DNA of 33,935 nucleotides from Streptomyces diastatochromogenes (GTDB lineage: Bacteria; Actinomycetota; Actinomycetes; Streptomycetales; Streptomycetaceae): positions 1 to 33,935 of the forward strand of contig LRTP01000549.1 of assembly GCA_001550305.1 (NCBI GenBank). The letters run 5' to 3'. The notes below the pieces were generated by a model. It was not told the origin of the DNA. It searched no databases and worked only from the letters and a program-made list of their open reading frames with translations. How positions within the stretch are numbered: position 1 is the first letter of the stretch; the number at the start of each line of letters is the position of its first letter. This document shows positions 16,267 to 24,082 of the stretch, in pieces. Both the position numbers and the translations under genes were made by a program.

Positions 16267-16647
16267 TCACTGGGTCGGCACGCGGTCCAGGAATCCGTAC
16301 ACGCTGCGGATCCGGTCCTCGCCGTCCAGGGTGATCACGTCGAATCCCGCGACGGGCGCCGTGCCGTCGGCCGCGTTGACCAGTTCCCAGCCGAAGCGGG
16401 CGATGTCGTGGTGCCCGTCGACCGGTCCGGCGGGCCGGAAGGAGAACCCCGGGAACTGCTCGTGCGCCGCCGCGATCACCCCGGCGATCCCCTCGTGCCC
16501 GCGGACCTCGGCCAGCGGGTCGGTGTAGCTGCCGTCCGTACTCCAGGCGGCGGCGACCGCCTTGGCGAGCGCGTCCCGGTCAGTGGCGTTCCAGGCCTCG
16601 AAGTAGCGGGCGACGGCGTTCTCGTAACGGTCGTCGGTTGCGGACAT
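16267..16647 (-). CDS. SnoaL-like / NTF2-fold polyketide cyclase-family protein
   Basis: A 126-aa protein with the cone-shaped NTF2/SnoaL fold pattern: helix 'AVARYFEAWNATDRDALAKA', 'STDGSYTDPLAEVRGHEGI', 'FSFRPAGPVDGHHDIARFGW' and the terminal strand 'GFDVITLDGEDRIRSVYGFLD'. Such proteins act as small hydrolases, isomerases or cyclases, but isolated copies like this are mostly uncharacterised. ATG 16647 is well supported by GGAGG on the minus strand. No polyketide genes are nearby, so cyclase activity is not implied. It is a single gene; the upstream 380 bp have no other clear gene. Confidence 0.85.
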   Translation of the reverse strand: MSATDDRYENAVARYFEAWNATDRDALAKAVAAAWSTDGSYTDPLAEVRGHEGIAGVIAAAHEQFPGFSFRPAGPVDGHHDIARFGWELVNAADGTAPVAGFDVITLDGEDRIRSVYGFLDRVPTQ

Positions 16648-17030
16648 GGTGGATCAACCTCCGTGGAAAGTAGGGTAGTTGCTGGTCAGTGAGTGGATTC
16701 CGGGCGGTGGCTCTCCGCCGGGATCCGATGCCGCAACCATGCCCGCCGACGCCCGAGGGCGTCGATTACCTCCCGGGTAAGGGCAGCGAGTCGCGTTTCG
16801 GCCAAACCCGGCGGTGAATATGCCAGGAGACTGGCTGGAATGGCATGGTGACAGAGTGTCAGGAGTGGCGATACTCGAGTGACAGGGCGATTCAGCCACG
16901 CCCGCGCGCTGCACGACCATGCACGACGCGCGCAGTACCACCGTGCACCACGAACGAGCCGCACGCAGTGAGCGAGCCGCAGGGAAAGCGAGGCCGGGCC
17001 GGCGGAGGGCGTTGCAATGGGGGAGCGATC
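16648..17030. other. Intergenic region with short repeats, no supported gene
   Basis: This 383-bp stretch lies between the divergent SnoaL-like gene and the 136-aa hypothetical gene. Open frames cross it on both strands but have no recognisable domains. It holds a GGCGG/CCGCC stem near 16703-16719, the pair GAGT-N6-ACTC near 16863-16877, and TGCACGAC-type repeats (separate entry). Promoters for both flanking genes must lie here; I cannot place them with confidence. Confidence 0.5.
16910..16951 (+). repeat. TGCACGAC direct repeats upstream of hypothetical gene
   Basis: TGCACGAC occurs at 16910-16917 and again at 16920-16927, exactly 10 bp (one helical turn) apart. A near copy, TGCACCAC, lies at 16944-16951, and another TGCACGAC lies at the start of the downstream gene (17032-17039). 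Helically phased repeats suggest a regulator binding on one face of the DNA, but no regulator is known to me for this motif. Confidence 0.4.
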
Positions 17031-17441
17031 GTGCACGACGAATTCCTGTGCCATGTGACCGCATACGGAATATGCGGAGGTAGACGCATCGGCGTCCCGT
17101 TGGGGACCTATCGCGCGCCCACCCTGGCGCTGGCCCTGTGGTGGATGCGGGACCGTGCCTCCTGGATGGCGTCGCGGCTCGATCCGCAACCCGAGGATCC
17201 CACCTTCCCGCCGAACTCGATCGCGCCGGTGGCGGACACCGTCCCGGACGTGCCGAGCGTCCTGCGCGCCTGGTGCGGTGACACCCTCCAACAGGAGCTG
17301 GTCGCCGAGGAGTTGGCCGCCGGAAAGCTCGTCCGCATCGCCACCAGCGACGACACCACCGAGTACGAATTGCTCGCCGAATCCGTCGACGCGCTGCGCA
17401 TGCAGCGGACCGCCGCCGCCCTCGGCAGCTCCGCGGCCTGA
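17031..17441 (+). CDS. Hypothetical protein, 136 aa, actinobacterial
   Basis: I do not recognise a domain. The protein is soluble, begins 'VHDEFLCHVTAYGICGGRRI', has a Trp/Leu-rich helix ('TLALALWWMRDRASWMASRL'), then a Pro-rich, acidic central part and a C-terminal helix with 'LQQELVAEELAAGKLVRIAT' and 'EYELLAESVDALRMQRTAAA'. GTG 17031 is supported by GGGGGAG just upstream; the frame is open to 16845, but that extension is Arg/Pro-rich in the manner of non-coding high-GC frames. Third-position GC is high through the predicted part, consistent with a real gene. It is followed by a decayed MarR gene and is not in an evident operon. Confidence 0.68.
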   Translation: MHDEFLCHVTAYGICGGRRIGVPLGTYRAPTLALALWWMRDRASWMASRLDPQPEDPTFPPNSIAPVADTVPDVPSVLRAWCGDTLQQELVAEELAAGKLVRIATSDDTTEYELLAESVDALRMQRTAAALGSSAA

Positions 17442-17649
17442 CCGCCGCCGGGTGGGTCCCGGAGGGTCCCGCCGACCAGCAGCCTCAGGGCGGAGACGAT
17501 CGTGTGCCGCCGCGGCTCGTGAGCGTCCTGGTCACACCGAGGACGATCGTGACGTCCTCGCCGGTCGCCGCGACGGCGGCGATCACCTTCTTCGCGCCCC
17601 CGACGCTGCGTGCGCCCGGGCGCGGGCAGCGTCGGTGCGGACGCCGGTG

Positions 17650-17870
17650 GACTCGGCGGGTGGAGCGGCGTCCCGACCCGAGTGACGGACGTGCCCTCCT
17701 CGTCCACATCACCGAGGCGGCCCGACGGATCGGCCGCTCCCCCCCACGACGGCCGGCCCCCCGTCTGGAACTGCTCCTCGCCCGGCTCCCCCCCCGAGTG
17801 GTGCCGGAAGGTCACGGAGGAGCCTGCCGCCCTGACCCGCCTCGCGGACCTCGCACAGCACCGGCCATGA
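17650..17870 (+). pseudogene. Decayed MarR-family regulator, C-terminal remnant with frameshift
   Basis: Starting near 17660 one frame encodes 'VERRPDPSDGRALLVHITEA', the classic wing of MarR proteins, and continues through 'RLELLLARLPP'. At the C8 run 17788-17795 the MarR pattern jumps to the next frame, 'EWCRKVTEEPAALTRLADLA', which is the usual C-terminal dimerisation helix, ending at 17870. The N-terminal two thirds, including the recognition helix, cannot be found in any frame between 17442 and 17650. A frameshifted, truncated gene is the best explanation; C7 (17739-17745) and C6 runs nearby may hide further shifts. The 200 bp before it hold nothing that I can assign. Confidence 0.55.
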
Positions 17871-17903
17871 GCCACTGATCAGGCGCATATATGAACGAAT
17901 AGC

Positions 17904-17909
17904 TAGAAT
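17904..17909 (+). promoter_or_regulatory. -10 element TAGAAT for leaderless FHA-ABC transcript
   Basis: TAGAAT (17904-17909) ends 7 nt before the ATG at 17917, the distance expected between a -10 box and +1. No ribosome site precedes the ATG. No good -35 is visible at 17880-17886. The AT-rich stretch around 17885-17910 stands out from the surrounding GC-rich DNA. Confidence 0.5.
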
Positions 17910-17916
17910 TCGGGGC

Positions 17917-20250
17917 ATGGGAGAGCGGTCGGTCGCGCCGACGGCGCCCGAACTCGTCCTCGAAACGGAGACGGGCTCCACGGTGCTGAGTCCGAGCCGC
18001 GACTATCACGTCGGGCGGGACCCGTCGAGCGAGATCGTCATCGACGACGTCCGGGTCTCGTGGCACCACGCGGTCCTGCGGCCCGAGGCGGACCACTGGA
18101 CGATCCAGGACGAGAACAGCACGAACGGCACGTACGCCGACGGCAGGCGGGTCCACGAAGCGGGCGTCGGACCCGGTAGCGTCATCCACTTCGGCAGCCC
18201 CTCCGACGGCCCCCGGCTGGTCTTCGCCGGCAAGACCCCGCAGCGGCACTCGGGCGAGTTCCGGCCCTCGTCCGGCGGCACCTTCCAACGGCCGACCACC
18301 GTACGACCGCTGCCCACCCGCACCGTTCGCATCGGCCGCGGCGCCGACAACGACCTGGTCATCGACGACCTGGTCGTCTCCCGGCGGCACGCCGAACTGC
18401 TGGCCCACCCGGACAGGACGTACGAGATCCTCGACCTCGGCAGCCACAACGGCACGTTCCTCAACGGGCAGCCCGTCACGCGCGCCGCGATCACCCCCGG
18501 TGACATCGTCGGCATCGGCCACTCCGTGTTCCGCCTCGTCGGAGACGAGTTGCAGGAGTACGTCGACACCGGCGAGGTCTCCCTCGACGTCCAGGAACTG
18601 ACCGTCGTCGTCGACCGCGGCCGCAAGATCCTCCTCGACCAGGTGTCCTTTCCCGTCGGCGAGAAGTGCCTGCTGGCCGTCGTGGGCCCCAGCGGCGCCG
18701 GGAAGTCCACGCTCCTCAACGCCCTCACCGGGCAGCGGCCCGCCGACCGCGGAGCGGTCCTGTACGACGGCCGCGACCTCTACCGCGACTACGCCGAGCT
18801 GCGCCAGCGCATCGGCCTCGTGCCGCAGGACGACATCCTGCACGCCCAGTTGACGGTGCGACGCGCCCTCGCGTACGCCGCCGAACTGCGCTTCCCGCAG
18901 GACACCGCGAAGGCGGAGCGCCAGGCGCGGGTCGACGAGGTCATCCGGGAGCTGGGCCTGGAGCAGCGCGCGGGCCTGCCCATCCACAGTCTGTCCGGCG
19001 GCCAGCGCAAGCGGGTCAGTGTGGCCCTGGAACTGCTGACCAAGCCGTCGCTGCTGTTCCTGGACGAACCCACCTCCGGTCTCGACCCCGGCATGGACCG
19101 CTCGGTGATGCACATGCTGCGCGGCCTCGCGGACGACGGTCGCACGGTCATCGTGGTCACCCACAGCGTGCTCAGCCTCGACGTCTGCGACCGGCTCCTG
19201 GTGCTCGCTCCCGGCGGCAAGGTCGCCTACTTCGGACCGCCCGAAGACGCGCTCGCCTACTTCGGCTACGAGCAGTGGCCCGAGGCCTTCGAGGCCTTCG
19301 AGCGGGACCAGGACCGGGACTGGGCGGGGGAGTACCGGAGCTCGCCGCTCCAGGTCCGGTACATCGACAGCTCCAGCCCACAGCCCCATCCGCTCCGGGC
19401 CGGCCCGGCCGCCGCCGTCGGACCGCCACCCAAGGCCCAGAGCTGGGGCGCGCAACTCGGCACCCTGGTGCGCCGGTACGCGGCCGTGCTCAGCGCCGAC
19501 CGGACCTTCCTCGCCGTCATGATCGCGCTGCCGTGCATCATGGGCGTGATGGCCCGAGCCGTCGCGGGCAGCAAACTGACGCTGGAGACGTCGATGAACG
19601 CGCTGCTCACCCTGTGCATAGGCGGAGTCCTGGCGGGCGCGGCCAACGCCGTACGCGAAGTGGTGAAGGAACGGGTCATCTATCAGCGGGAGCGCGCGGT
19701 CGGTCTGTCCCGGTCGGCGTACCTGATGTCGAAGATCGTGGTTCTCGGCACCATCACCGTTCTCCAGGCCGTCGTCCTGACCCTCGTCGCGCTGTTCGGC
19801 GTCGACCTCAACGCGCCACGCGGCCAGGGTGTCCTCATGTCGCCGCTTCTCGAGATCACGCTGGCCGTGGCCCTGCTGGCCTTCAGCGCGATGATGCTCG
19901 GCCTCCTGGTCTCCGCCGTGGTGACCAAGGAGGAGGTCACCATGCCGCTGCTGGTGCTGATCGCCGTCGTCCAGGTGGTTTTCAGCGGCGCGCTGCTCAA
20001 GCTGCACGGGGTGCCCGGCATCGAACAACTGGCCTGGCTCGTGCCCGCCCGCTGGGCCCTGGGCGCGATGTCGGGGACCGTCGCCCTGGGCCGGATCGTC
20101 CCGGGGTCGCTCACCTCCGACCCGCTGTTCCGGCACGAGCCCAGCGTGTGGCTGGTCAACATGAGCATGCTGGTCCTGCTGTCGATCGTCTTCGGGTGCG
20201 TGGTGGCCCGGCTGCTGCGGCGGCACGAACCCGAGGTCATGCGGAAGTAG
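17917..20250 (+). CDS. ABC-2 type exporter with two N-terminal FHA domains (Rv1747-like)
   Basis: A 777-aa half-transporter joining phosphothreonine recognition to ABC export. FHA domain 1 spans about 31-95 (GRDPS, S48/H51, NSTNGT at 67-72). FHA domain 2 spans about 139-205 (GRGADND, SRRHAEL, SHNGT at 176-180). The ATPase has Walker A GPSGAGKST at 257-265, signature LSGGQ at 359-363, Walker B LLFLDEP at 379-385 and H-loop H416. The C-terminal part from about 500 holds six membrane segments (ABC2_membrane). This order is that of Mycobacterium tuberculosis Rv1747, which exports lipo-oligosaccharide/phosphatidylinositol mannosides and is switched by Ser/Thr kinase phosphorylation. No kinase gene is in the window. 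ATG 17917 is probably leaderless. The 208-aa gene follows 5 nt later. Confidence 0.94.
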   Translation: MGERSVAPTAPELVLETETGSTVLSPSRDYHVGRDPSSEIVIDDVRVSWHHAVLRPEADHWTIQDENSTNGTYADGRRVHEAGVGPGSVIHFGSPSDGPRLVFAGKTPQRHSGEFRPSSGGTFQRPTTVRPLPTRTVRIGRGADNDLVIDDLVVSRRHAELLAHPDRTYEILDLGSHNGTFLNGQPVTRAAITPGDIVGIGHSVFRLVGDELQEYVDTGEVSLDVQELTVVVDRGRKILLDQVSFPVGEKCLLAVVGPSGAGKSTLLNALTGQRPADRGAVLYDGRDLYRDYAELRQRIGLVPQDDILHAQLTVRRALAYAAELRFPQDTAKAERQARVDEVIRELGLEQRAGLPIHSLSGGQRKRVSVALELLTKPSLLFLDEPTSGLDPGMDRSVMHMLRGLADDGRTVIVVTHSVLSLDVCDRLLVLAPGGKVAYFGPPEDALAYFGYEQWPEAFEAFERDQDRDWAGEYRSSPLQVRYIDSSSPQPHPLRAGPAAAVGPPPKAQSWGAQLGTLVRRYAAVLSADRTFLAVMIALPCIMGVMARAVAGSKLTLETSMNALLTLCIGGVLAGAANAVREVVKERVIYQRERAVGLSRSAYLMSKIVVLGTITVLQAVVLTLVALFGVDLNAPRGQGVLMSPLLEITLAVALLAFSAMMLGLLVSAVVTKEEVTMPLLVLIAVVQVVFSGALLKLHGVPGIEQLAWLVPARWALGAMSGTVALGRIVPGSLTSDPLFRHEPSVWLVNMSMLVLLSIVFGCVVARLLRRHEPEVMRK

Positions 20251-20255
20251 GTGCG

Positions 20256-20882
20256 ATGACGACTCCCGACCCGGCGGCGACCGACGAGTTCCGCCCGACG
20301 CACGTCGTTCCGCCGGACGGCCTGCCCGCCTGGGAGGCGCCGGACGCCTCCCGGCCCACCGTGCCGCTCGACGCGCTGCTCCCGGTGCAGCTCGTCGAGC
20401 GGCTCGGTGACTGGGGCCGGGTCGTCTGCGCCAACGGCTGGTCGGCCTGGGTCGACGGCCGGCTGCTGGTCGCCGTACCGCAGCCGCCGCCCGCGGAGGG
20501 CGACCCCCTCACCCGAACGGCTGACCCGCGCCCGCTCCTCGCCCGCGTCGAGCAGGCCCTCACCCGCTATCGGAGCGCGGCCGAGGACCTCGCGGCCGGG
20601 CGGCTGGACGGGGCGTCCTTCCGTGGCATCACGCGCGGGCAGCGGATCGGGGTGGTTGTCGACGGTGAGTCCCTCTGGCTGTACGACGCCGAGCACGAGC
20701 GCTGGGTGTACACCGACGGGACGCGGCTGAGTACGTACGCGGTCGCGGACGAACCGGCGGCGACCCCGGAGCGGAACGGGAGTGTTCCGGGCCGGGCGCG
20801 CACAGGTGTCGTACGGGCACCCGGCGACCATGAACCGACCCGTCTGGTCCCGGGGGTGACGGACGAGCCGGGTGACCGCTGA
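20256..20882 (+). CDS. Hypothetical protein with SH3-like segment, partner of FHA-ABC exporter
   Basis: A 208-aa soluble protein starting 5 nt after the exporter stop, thus almost certainly co-translated with it. Residues about 35-75 ('VPLDALLPVQLVERLGDWGR', 'VVCANGWSAWVDGRLLVAVP') have the spacing of a bacterial SH3 domain. A helical stretch follows ('RPLLARVEQALTRYRSAAED'), then a beta-rich part that includes 'DGESLWLYDAEHERWVYTDG'. The C-terminus is Pro/Arg-rich and disordered. There is no signal peptide, so it acts in the cytoplasm, perhaps as an adaptor for the exporter's FHA or ATPase domains. No closer function can be given. Confidence 0.8.
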   Translation: MTTPDPAATDEFRPTHVVPPDGLPAWEAPDASRPTVPLDALLPVQLVERLGDWGRVVCANGWSAWVDGRLLVAVPQPPPAEGDPLTRTADPRPLLARVEQALTRYRSAAEDLAAGRLDGASFRGITRGQRIGVVVDGESLWLYDAEHERWVYTDGTRLSTYAVADEPAATPERNGSVPGRARTGVVRAPGDHEPTRLVPGVTDEPGDR

Positions 20883-20921
20883 CGGCTCGTGAGGCAACGG
20901 CCCTGGCCGCAGGTGTCCTTC

Positions 20922-22223
20922 CTAGCCGACCGTGTCCCGCACGACCTCGCCCTTTCGGCGGACTCCCCTCGCCAGCAGGGCGCCGAGGAACCCGGTCACC
21001 AGGCCCCACACGACGGCGATTCCGAGCGCGCCCCAGAGTCCCGGCTCGAGGAAGAGCTCGCCCGCGAGGCCGCCGGCGGCGTCACCGATGCCGATGAGCG
21101 ACAGGCCGTAGTGCGCCGAGATCCTGCCGACCAGGCAGATCATGAGCACCGTGAGCGCCAGCGCGAGGGCCATGCGGACGGCGTGCCGCCAGGCCCGCAC
21201 CCGGGCCGGTGAGCGGGCGGCCATCAGGAACGCGGCGCCCAGGAGCAGCAGCGCGTCGACGACCGGCAGCCACCACACCCTGCCGTCGTAGTGGCCCAGG
21301 GTGCGCAGGTTGACCGTCGAGACGTCCGGGGTGCGCAGCACCTGGTCGAGGACGTGCGGCATGGGCAGTCCGAACGGCCCGTCCACCCGCCCCCTCCAGG
21401 TGGCGCCCAGCCCGATCGTGAAGGCGAGCCAGGCGAGGTTGGGCAGCCCGAGGAAGATCACCGCGAAGGTCTCGGGGACGTGTCCGCGCGTGGCGGCCAC
21501 CACCAGCGCGACGACCGCTCCCGCCGCGACACAGGCGAGGAGCAGGCCGACCATGGCGTACGCGGCCGGGCGCACCGACTCCTGGAAGCGCAGCAGCCGG
21601 GCCGGGAGCGGAGCTCCGCGCGACACCAGCAGGGCGAGGACGAGGACACCCGCGAGCCACAGCACCCCGTAGAGCAGCGTCACCGGCACGGCCGTCTTGA
21701 AGCCCACCTCGGGCGAGACTCCGATGAGGTCACCGATGTCGCTGATCGTCCCGGTGCCGAGGGAGATCTTGAAGTTCTGGTGGGAGTAGAGCGCGAGTCC
21801 GAGGAGGGCCAGCAGCCACAGGACCGCGATCCTGGCGGCCCAGCCGGCCAACTCGGCGGCACTCGCGACGGCCCGGTGCCGCAGCGGCCGCAGGAACCCG
21901 GCGGCGATCATCAGGGCCCCCGCGAGCGTGACCGACAGAGGAATCACCGTCAGTCCCGCCCTGGTGTCGGCGATCACGCCCGCGTCACCCGCCAGCTCGA
22001 TGGTGCCGCCGACCGCGGTCACGACGGAGGCCGCGACGACCCGTGGGTAGGCGTGCTCGGGCAGGTCCGCCGCACCGGCCCCCCACAGCCCGAGGGCGGC
22101 GACCGCGAGCATGACGATCGCCCCGGCCACCACCGCCAGCAGGGCCTGGACCCAGCCGTGACGGGCGGCCGTCCGCTCGCCTGGAGCGGCGATGACCTGG
22201 TCGGACGGTGTCTGCGGGCTCAC
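20922..22223 (-). CDS. Streptophobe-family integral membrane protein
   Basis: A 433-aa, strongly hydrophobic protein with about ten membrane segments ('ALLAVVAGAIVMLAVAALGL', 'IAVLWLLALLGLALYSHQNF', 'LLYGVLWLAGVLVLALLVSR', 'MVGLLLACVAAGAVVALVVA', and others). The layout and motifs such as 'LGLPNLAWLAFTIGLGATW' match what is annotated as 'streptophobe', a family largely confined to Streptomyces and of unknown function. GTG 22223 lacks a clear ribosome site. It is convergent with the 208-aa gene and divergent from the DUF6777 gene. Proximity to the FHA-ABC exporter and DUF6777 suggests a joint envelope role, which is inference. Confidence 0.8.
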   Translation of the reverse strand: MSPQTPSDQVIAAPGERTAARHGWVQALLAVVAGAIVMLAVAALGLWGAGAADLPEHAYPRVVAASVVTAVGGTIELAGDAGVIADTRAGLTVIPLSVTLAGALMIAAGFLRPLRHRAVASAAELAGWAARIAVLWLLALLGLALYSHQNFKISLGTGTISDIGDLIGVSPEVGFKTAVPVTLLYGVLWLAGVLVLALLVSRGAPLPARLLRFQESVRPAAYAMVGLLLACVAAGAVVALVVAATRGHVPETFAVIFLGLPNLAWLAFTIGLGATWRGRVDGPFGLPMPHVLDQVLRTPDVSTVNLRTLGHYDGRVWWLPVVDALLLLGAAFLMAARSPARVRAWRHAVRMALALALTVLMICLVGRISAHYGLSLIGIGDAAGGLAGELFLEPGLWGALGIAVVWGLVTGFLGALLARGVRRKGEVVRDTVG

Positions 22224-22386
22224 GCTGCCACGCTAAGCAGCACCAGGGTCCACCGCTCGCCGGGAGGGCCGACCGCGTCGGCTTGCGGGGGACACCCGAC
22301 CGGAGCACACAATGGGCTCGTTGTGGAATGAAACGGCATAAAGGGCGAGAAATGCCGCGAGATCCCTACGCTCGGAAGAAGAGCCA

Positions 22387-23652
22387 GTGAGCGTCGACCC
22401 GCCGTCCTCCGACCGGCCCACCGGACCTCCCGCGGGACCGCTGTCGGGCTCCCCCCGGCCGGGTGCCTCCGACCACGCTCCGACCCACGGGATCGGCCGC
22501 CCGCTCACGCCACCACCCAGTGTTCCGCCAACCGGTCCGCCGTCAGGTCCGCCAACCGGTCCGCCGGGCGGCGGCGGTTCGGGAGGTCGCGGTCCCGGCG
22601 GCCGGCCCGGTCACGGCGGCGGCCCGGACCACCCCTGGTGGAAGTCGGCGCCGCGGATGGCGCTGATCACCGGGGTCGTGGTGGCCGGGGTGGTGCTCGG
22701 TGTCGTCCTCGCCCGCTCGGGCGGCACGTCCGGCACGGCGTCGGGCGGTGAGTTGTTCCTACAGGCCGCGAACAGACCGGGTCCCGACCCGTTCACGGAG
22801 TCGACGGCGAAGGACAGTTCCACCACGCCGGTGACCCCGGCGGCGAACGCGCCGGAGTCCGCCAATGTGACGCGCGGTGTGTCGGGTTCCACGCCCGGGC
22901 TCTACGGCGGCACCCGCAACACCGCGAGTTGCGACGTGGAGAAACAGGTCAAGGCGCTCCAGGCGGAGCCGGCGAAGAACAAGGCGTTCGCCTCCGTGGA
23001 AGGCGTCCAGCCCAGCGCGGTCCCCGCCTACCTGCGCTCGCTCACCCCCGTACAGCTGCGGATGGACACCCGCGTCACCAACCACGGCTACCGGGGCGGC
23101 GCGGCCACCGACTACCAGGCGGTGCTCCAGACGGGCACGGCGGTCCTCGTCGACGGCCACGGGGTGCCGCGCGTGCGCTGTGCCTGCGGGAACCCGTTGA
23201 CACCGGCGGTCGCGCAGCGGACCGTGCCCAGGCGGACGGGTGACACCTGGGCCTCGTACCGGTCGCAGAACGTGGTGGTCGTCCTGCCCGCCACGACCAC
23301 CATCGACGTCTTCGTCATCTACGACCCCCATCTCGACGAATGGGTCGGCCGTCACCGGGGCGACTCCGACGGCCGCCGGGACGAGAAGACGTACCCCCCG
23401 GCGAAGCCGTCCCCCGCGGTGAGCGTGTCGTCGGCGTCACCGAAGCCTCCGGCATCGAAGTCACCGGCATCGGAGTCTCCGTACCCTTCGGACCCGTCGT
23501 CGTCCGATGCGTCTGCGTCGTCCGATGCGTCGGCGCCGTCCACCTCTTCGTCATCGGATCCGCAGTACCCCTCCTCCGAACCTGCCACGACGGCGGACAC
23601 CTCGTCGTCCTACGACGCGCCGGAGTCGGCCCTGACGCCTCCTGGGTACTGA
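22387..23652 (+). CDS. DUF6777-type single-pass membrane protein with Pro- and Ser-rich tails
   Basis: A 421-aa protein in three parts. Residues 1-88 are Pro/Gly-rich and cytoplasmic. One membrane helix spans about 91-110 ('MALITGVVVAGVVLGVVLAR'). The outside domain at about 120-335 includes 'GELFLQAANRPGPDPFTEST', 'TPGLYGGTRNTASCDVEKQV', 'VQLRMDTRVTNHGYRGGAAT', 'VRCACGNPLTP' and 'IYDPHLDEWVG', the pattern I associate with DUF6777, of unknown function. Three cysteines are found outside (one in NTASCDVEK, two in VRCACGN). The last ~85 residues are low-complexity Ser/Pro/Asp, wall-spanning in style. GTG 22387 overlaps the stop of a 20-codon upstream frame. No sortase motif is present. Confidence 0.78.
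   Translation: MSVDPPSSDRPTGPPAGPLSGSPRPGASDHAPTHGIGRPLTPPPSVPPTGPPSGPPTGPPGGGGSGGRGPGGRPGHGGGPDHPWWKSAPRMALITGVVVAGVVLGVVLARSGGTSGTASGGELFLQAANRPGPDPFTESTAKDSSTTPVTPAANAPESANVTRGVSGSTPGLYGGTRNTASCDVEKQVKALQAEPAKNKAFASVEGVQPSAVPAYLRSLTPVQLRMDTRVTNHGYRGGAATDYQAVLQTGTAVLVDGHGVPRVRCACGNPLTPAVAQRTVPRRTGDTWASYRSQNVVVVLPATTTIDVFVIYDPHLDEWVGRHRGDSDGRRDEKTYPPAKPSPAVSVSSASPKPPASKSPASESPYPSDPSSSDASASSDASAPSTSSSSDPQYPSSEPATTADTSSSYDAPESALTPPGY
22524..22566 (+). repeat. 19-bp direct repeat encoding Pro-Thr-Gly-Pro units
   Basis: TCCGCCAACCGGTCCGCCG occurs at 22524-22542 and again at 22548-22566, a 24-bp period that keeps the reading frame and encodes the repeated PPTGPPSG pattern in the cytoplasmic tail of the DUF6777 protein. 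Such repeats can expand or contract by slippage, so tail length may vary among strains. Confidence 0.75.
23500..23535 (+). repeat. 18-bp tandem duplication encoding SSDASA twice
   Basis: Two copies of an 18-bp unit (TCGTCCGATGCGTCNGCG) are adjacent at 23500-23517 and 23518-23535, differing at one base. They encode SSDASA-SSDASA in the Ser-rich extracellular tail of the DUF6777 protein. This is a likely slippage-derived length polymorphism. Confidence 0.75.
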
Positions 23653-23659
23653 GGCGACC

Positions 23660-24082
23660 TCAGCCGGTCCGTACGACCAGGGCGTAGTCCCCGAGCCCGA
23701 CCAGTCGGTCGCCCGGGATGTCGCCCAGGGCCGTGCACAACTTCTCGACGCGGCCGGTGACCGGGTCGAAGGCGATGTCCCGCACGGTGCCGCGTTCGTC
23801 CCCGTCCTCGGTCAGGACCCGGATGCCCAGGATGTCCACGGGCGCCGGGGGAGGGGCGGTGTCCAGGGCGGTGCCCGACCGGACGAGGACGGCGTCCGGG
23901 CCGATCACGTGCAAGGCGCTCCAGTCGATCGCGATCTCCTTGCGACCCCGGGCCTGCGACAGCCGCACCTGGCCGACCAGCCCCGATACGACATCGATCG
24001 TGAGTGACCTGACGACGCCGAGCTCGTTCGCCTCGCCGAGCGTGACGACCGGCAGGCCGCGGATCTTGGAGAACAGCGTCAC
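23660..24082 (-). CDS. PRC-barrel domain protein (downstream member of pair)
   Basis: A 140-aa protein made of two PRC-barrel-like halves: 'KIRGLPVVTLGEANELGVVR' with 'DVVSGLVGQVRLSQARGRKE', then 'DILGIRVLTEDGDERGTVRD' with 'AFDPVTGRVEKLCTALGDIP'. PRC barrels are small beta-barrels of RNA-processing (RimM) and photosynthetic-reaction-centre H subunits, and occur in many uncharacterised actinobacterial proteins. GTG 24082 overlaps the TGA of the upstream PRC gene (GTGA), so it is translationally coupled. The enzymatic role is unknown; the second half contains one cysteine. Confidence 0.85.
   Translation of the reverse strand: MTLFSKIRGLPVVTLGEANELGVVRSLTIDVVSGLVGQVRLSQARGRKEIAIDWSALHVIGPDAVLVRSGTALDTAPPPAPVDILGIRVLTEDGDERGTVRDIAFDPVTGRVEKLCTALGDIPGDRLVGLGDYALVVRTG

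Noticed and set aside
16654..17064. Minus-strand 136-codon frame in the intergenic region upstream of the hypothetical gene
   Set aside because: Composition is Arg/Ser/Cys/Pro-rich, with no ribosome site and no recognisable motif.
17485..17712. Minus-strand 75-codon frame containing 'GAKKVIAAVAATGEDVTIVL'
   Set aside because: The segment looks protein-like, but the rest is Arg-rich, there is no ribosome site, and the MarR remnant on the other strand explains the region better.
17812..20226. 804-codon minus-strand frame opposite the FHA-ABC exporter
   Set aside because: Antisense shadow; His/Gln/Asp/Arg-rich composition and no motifs.
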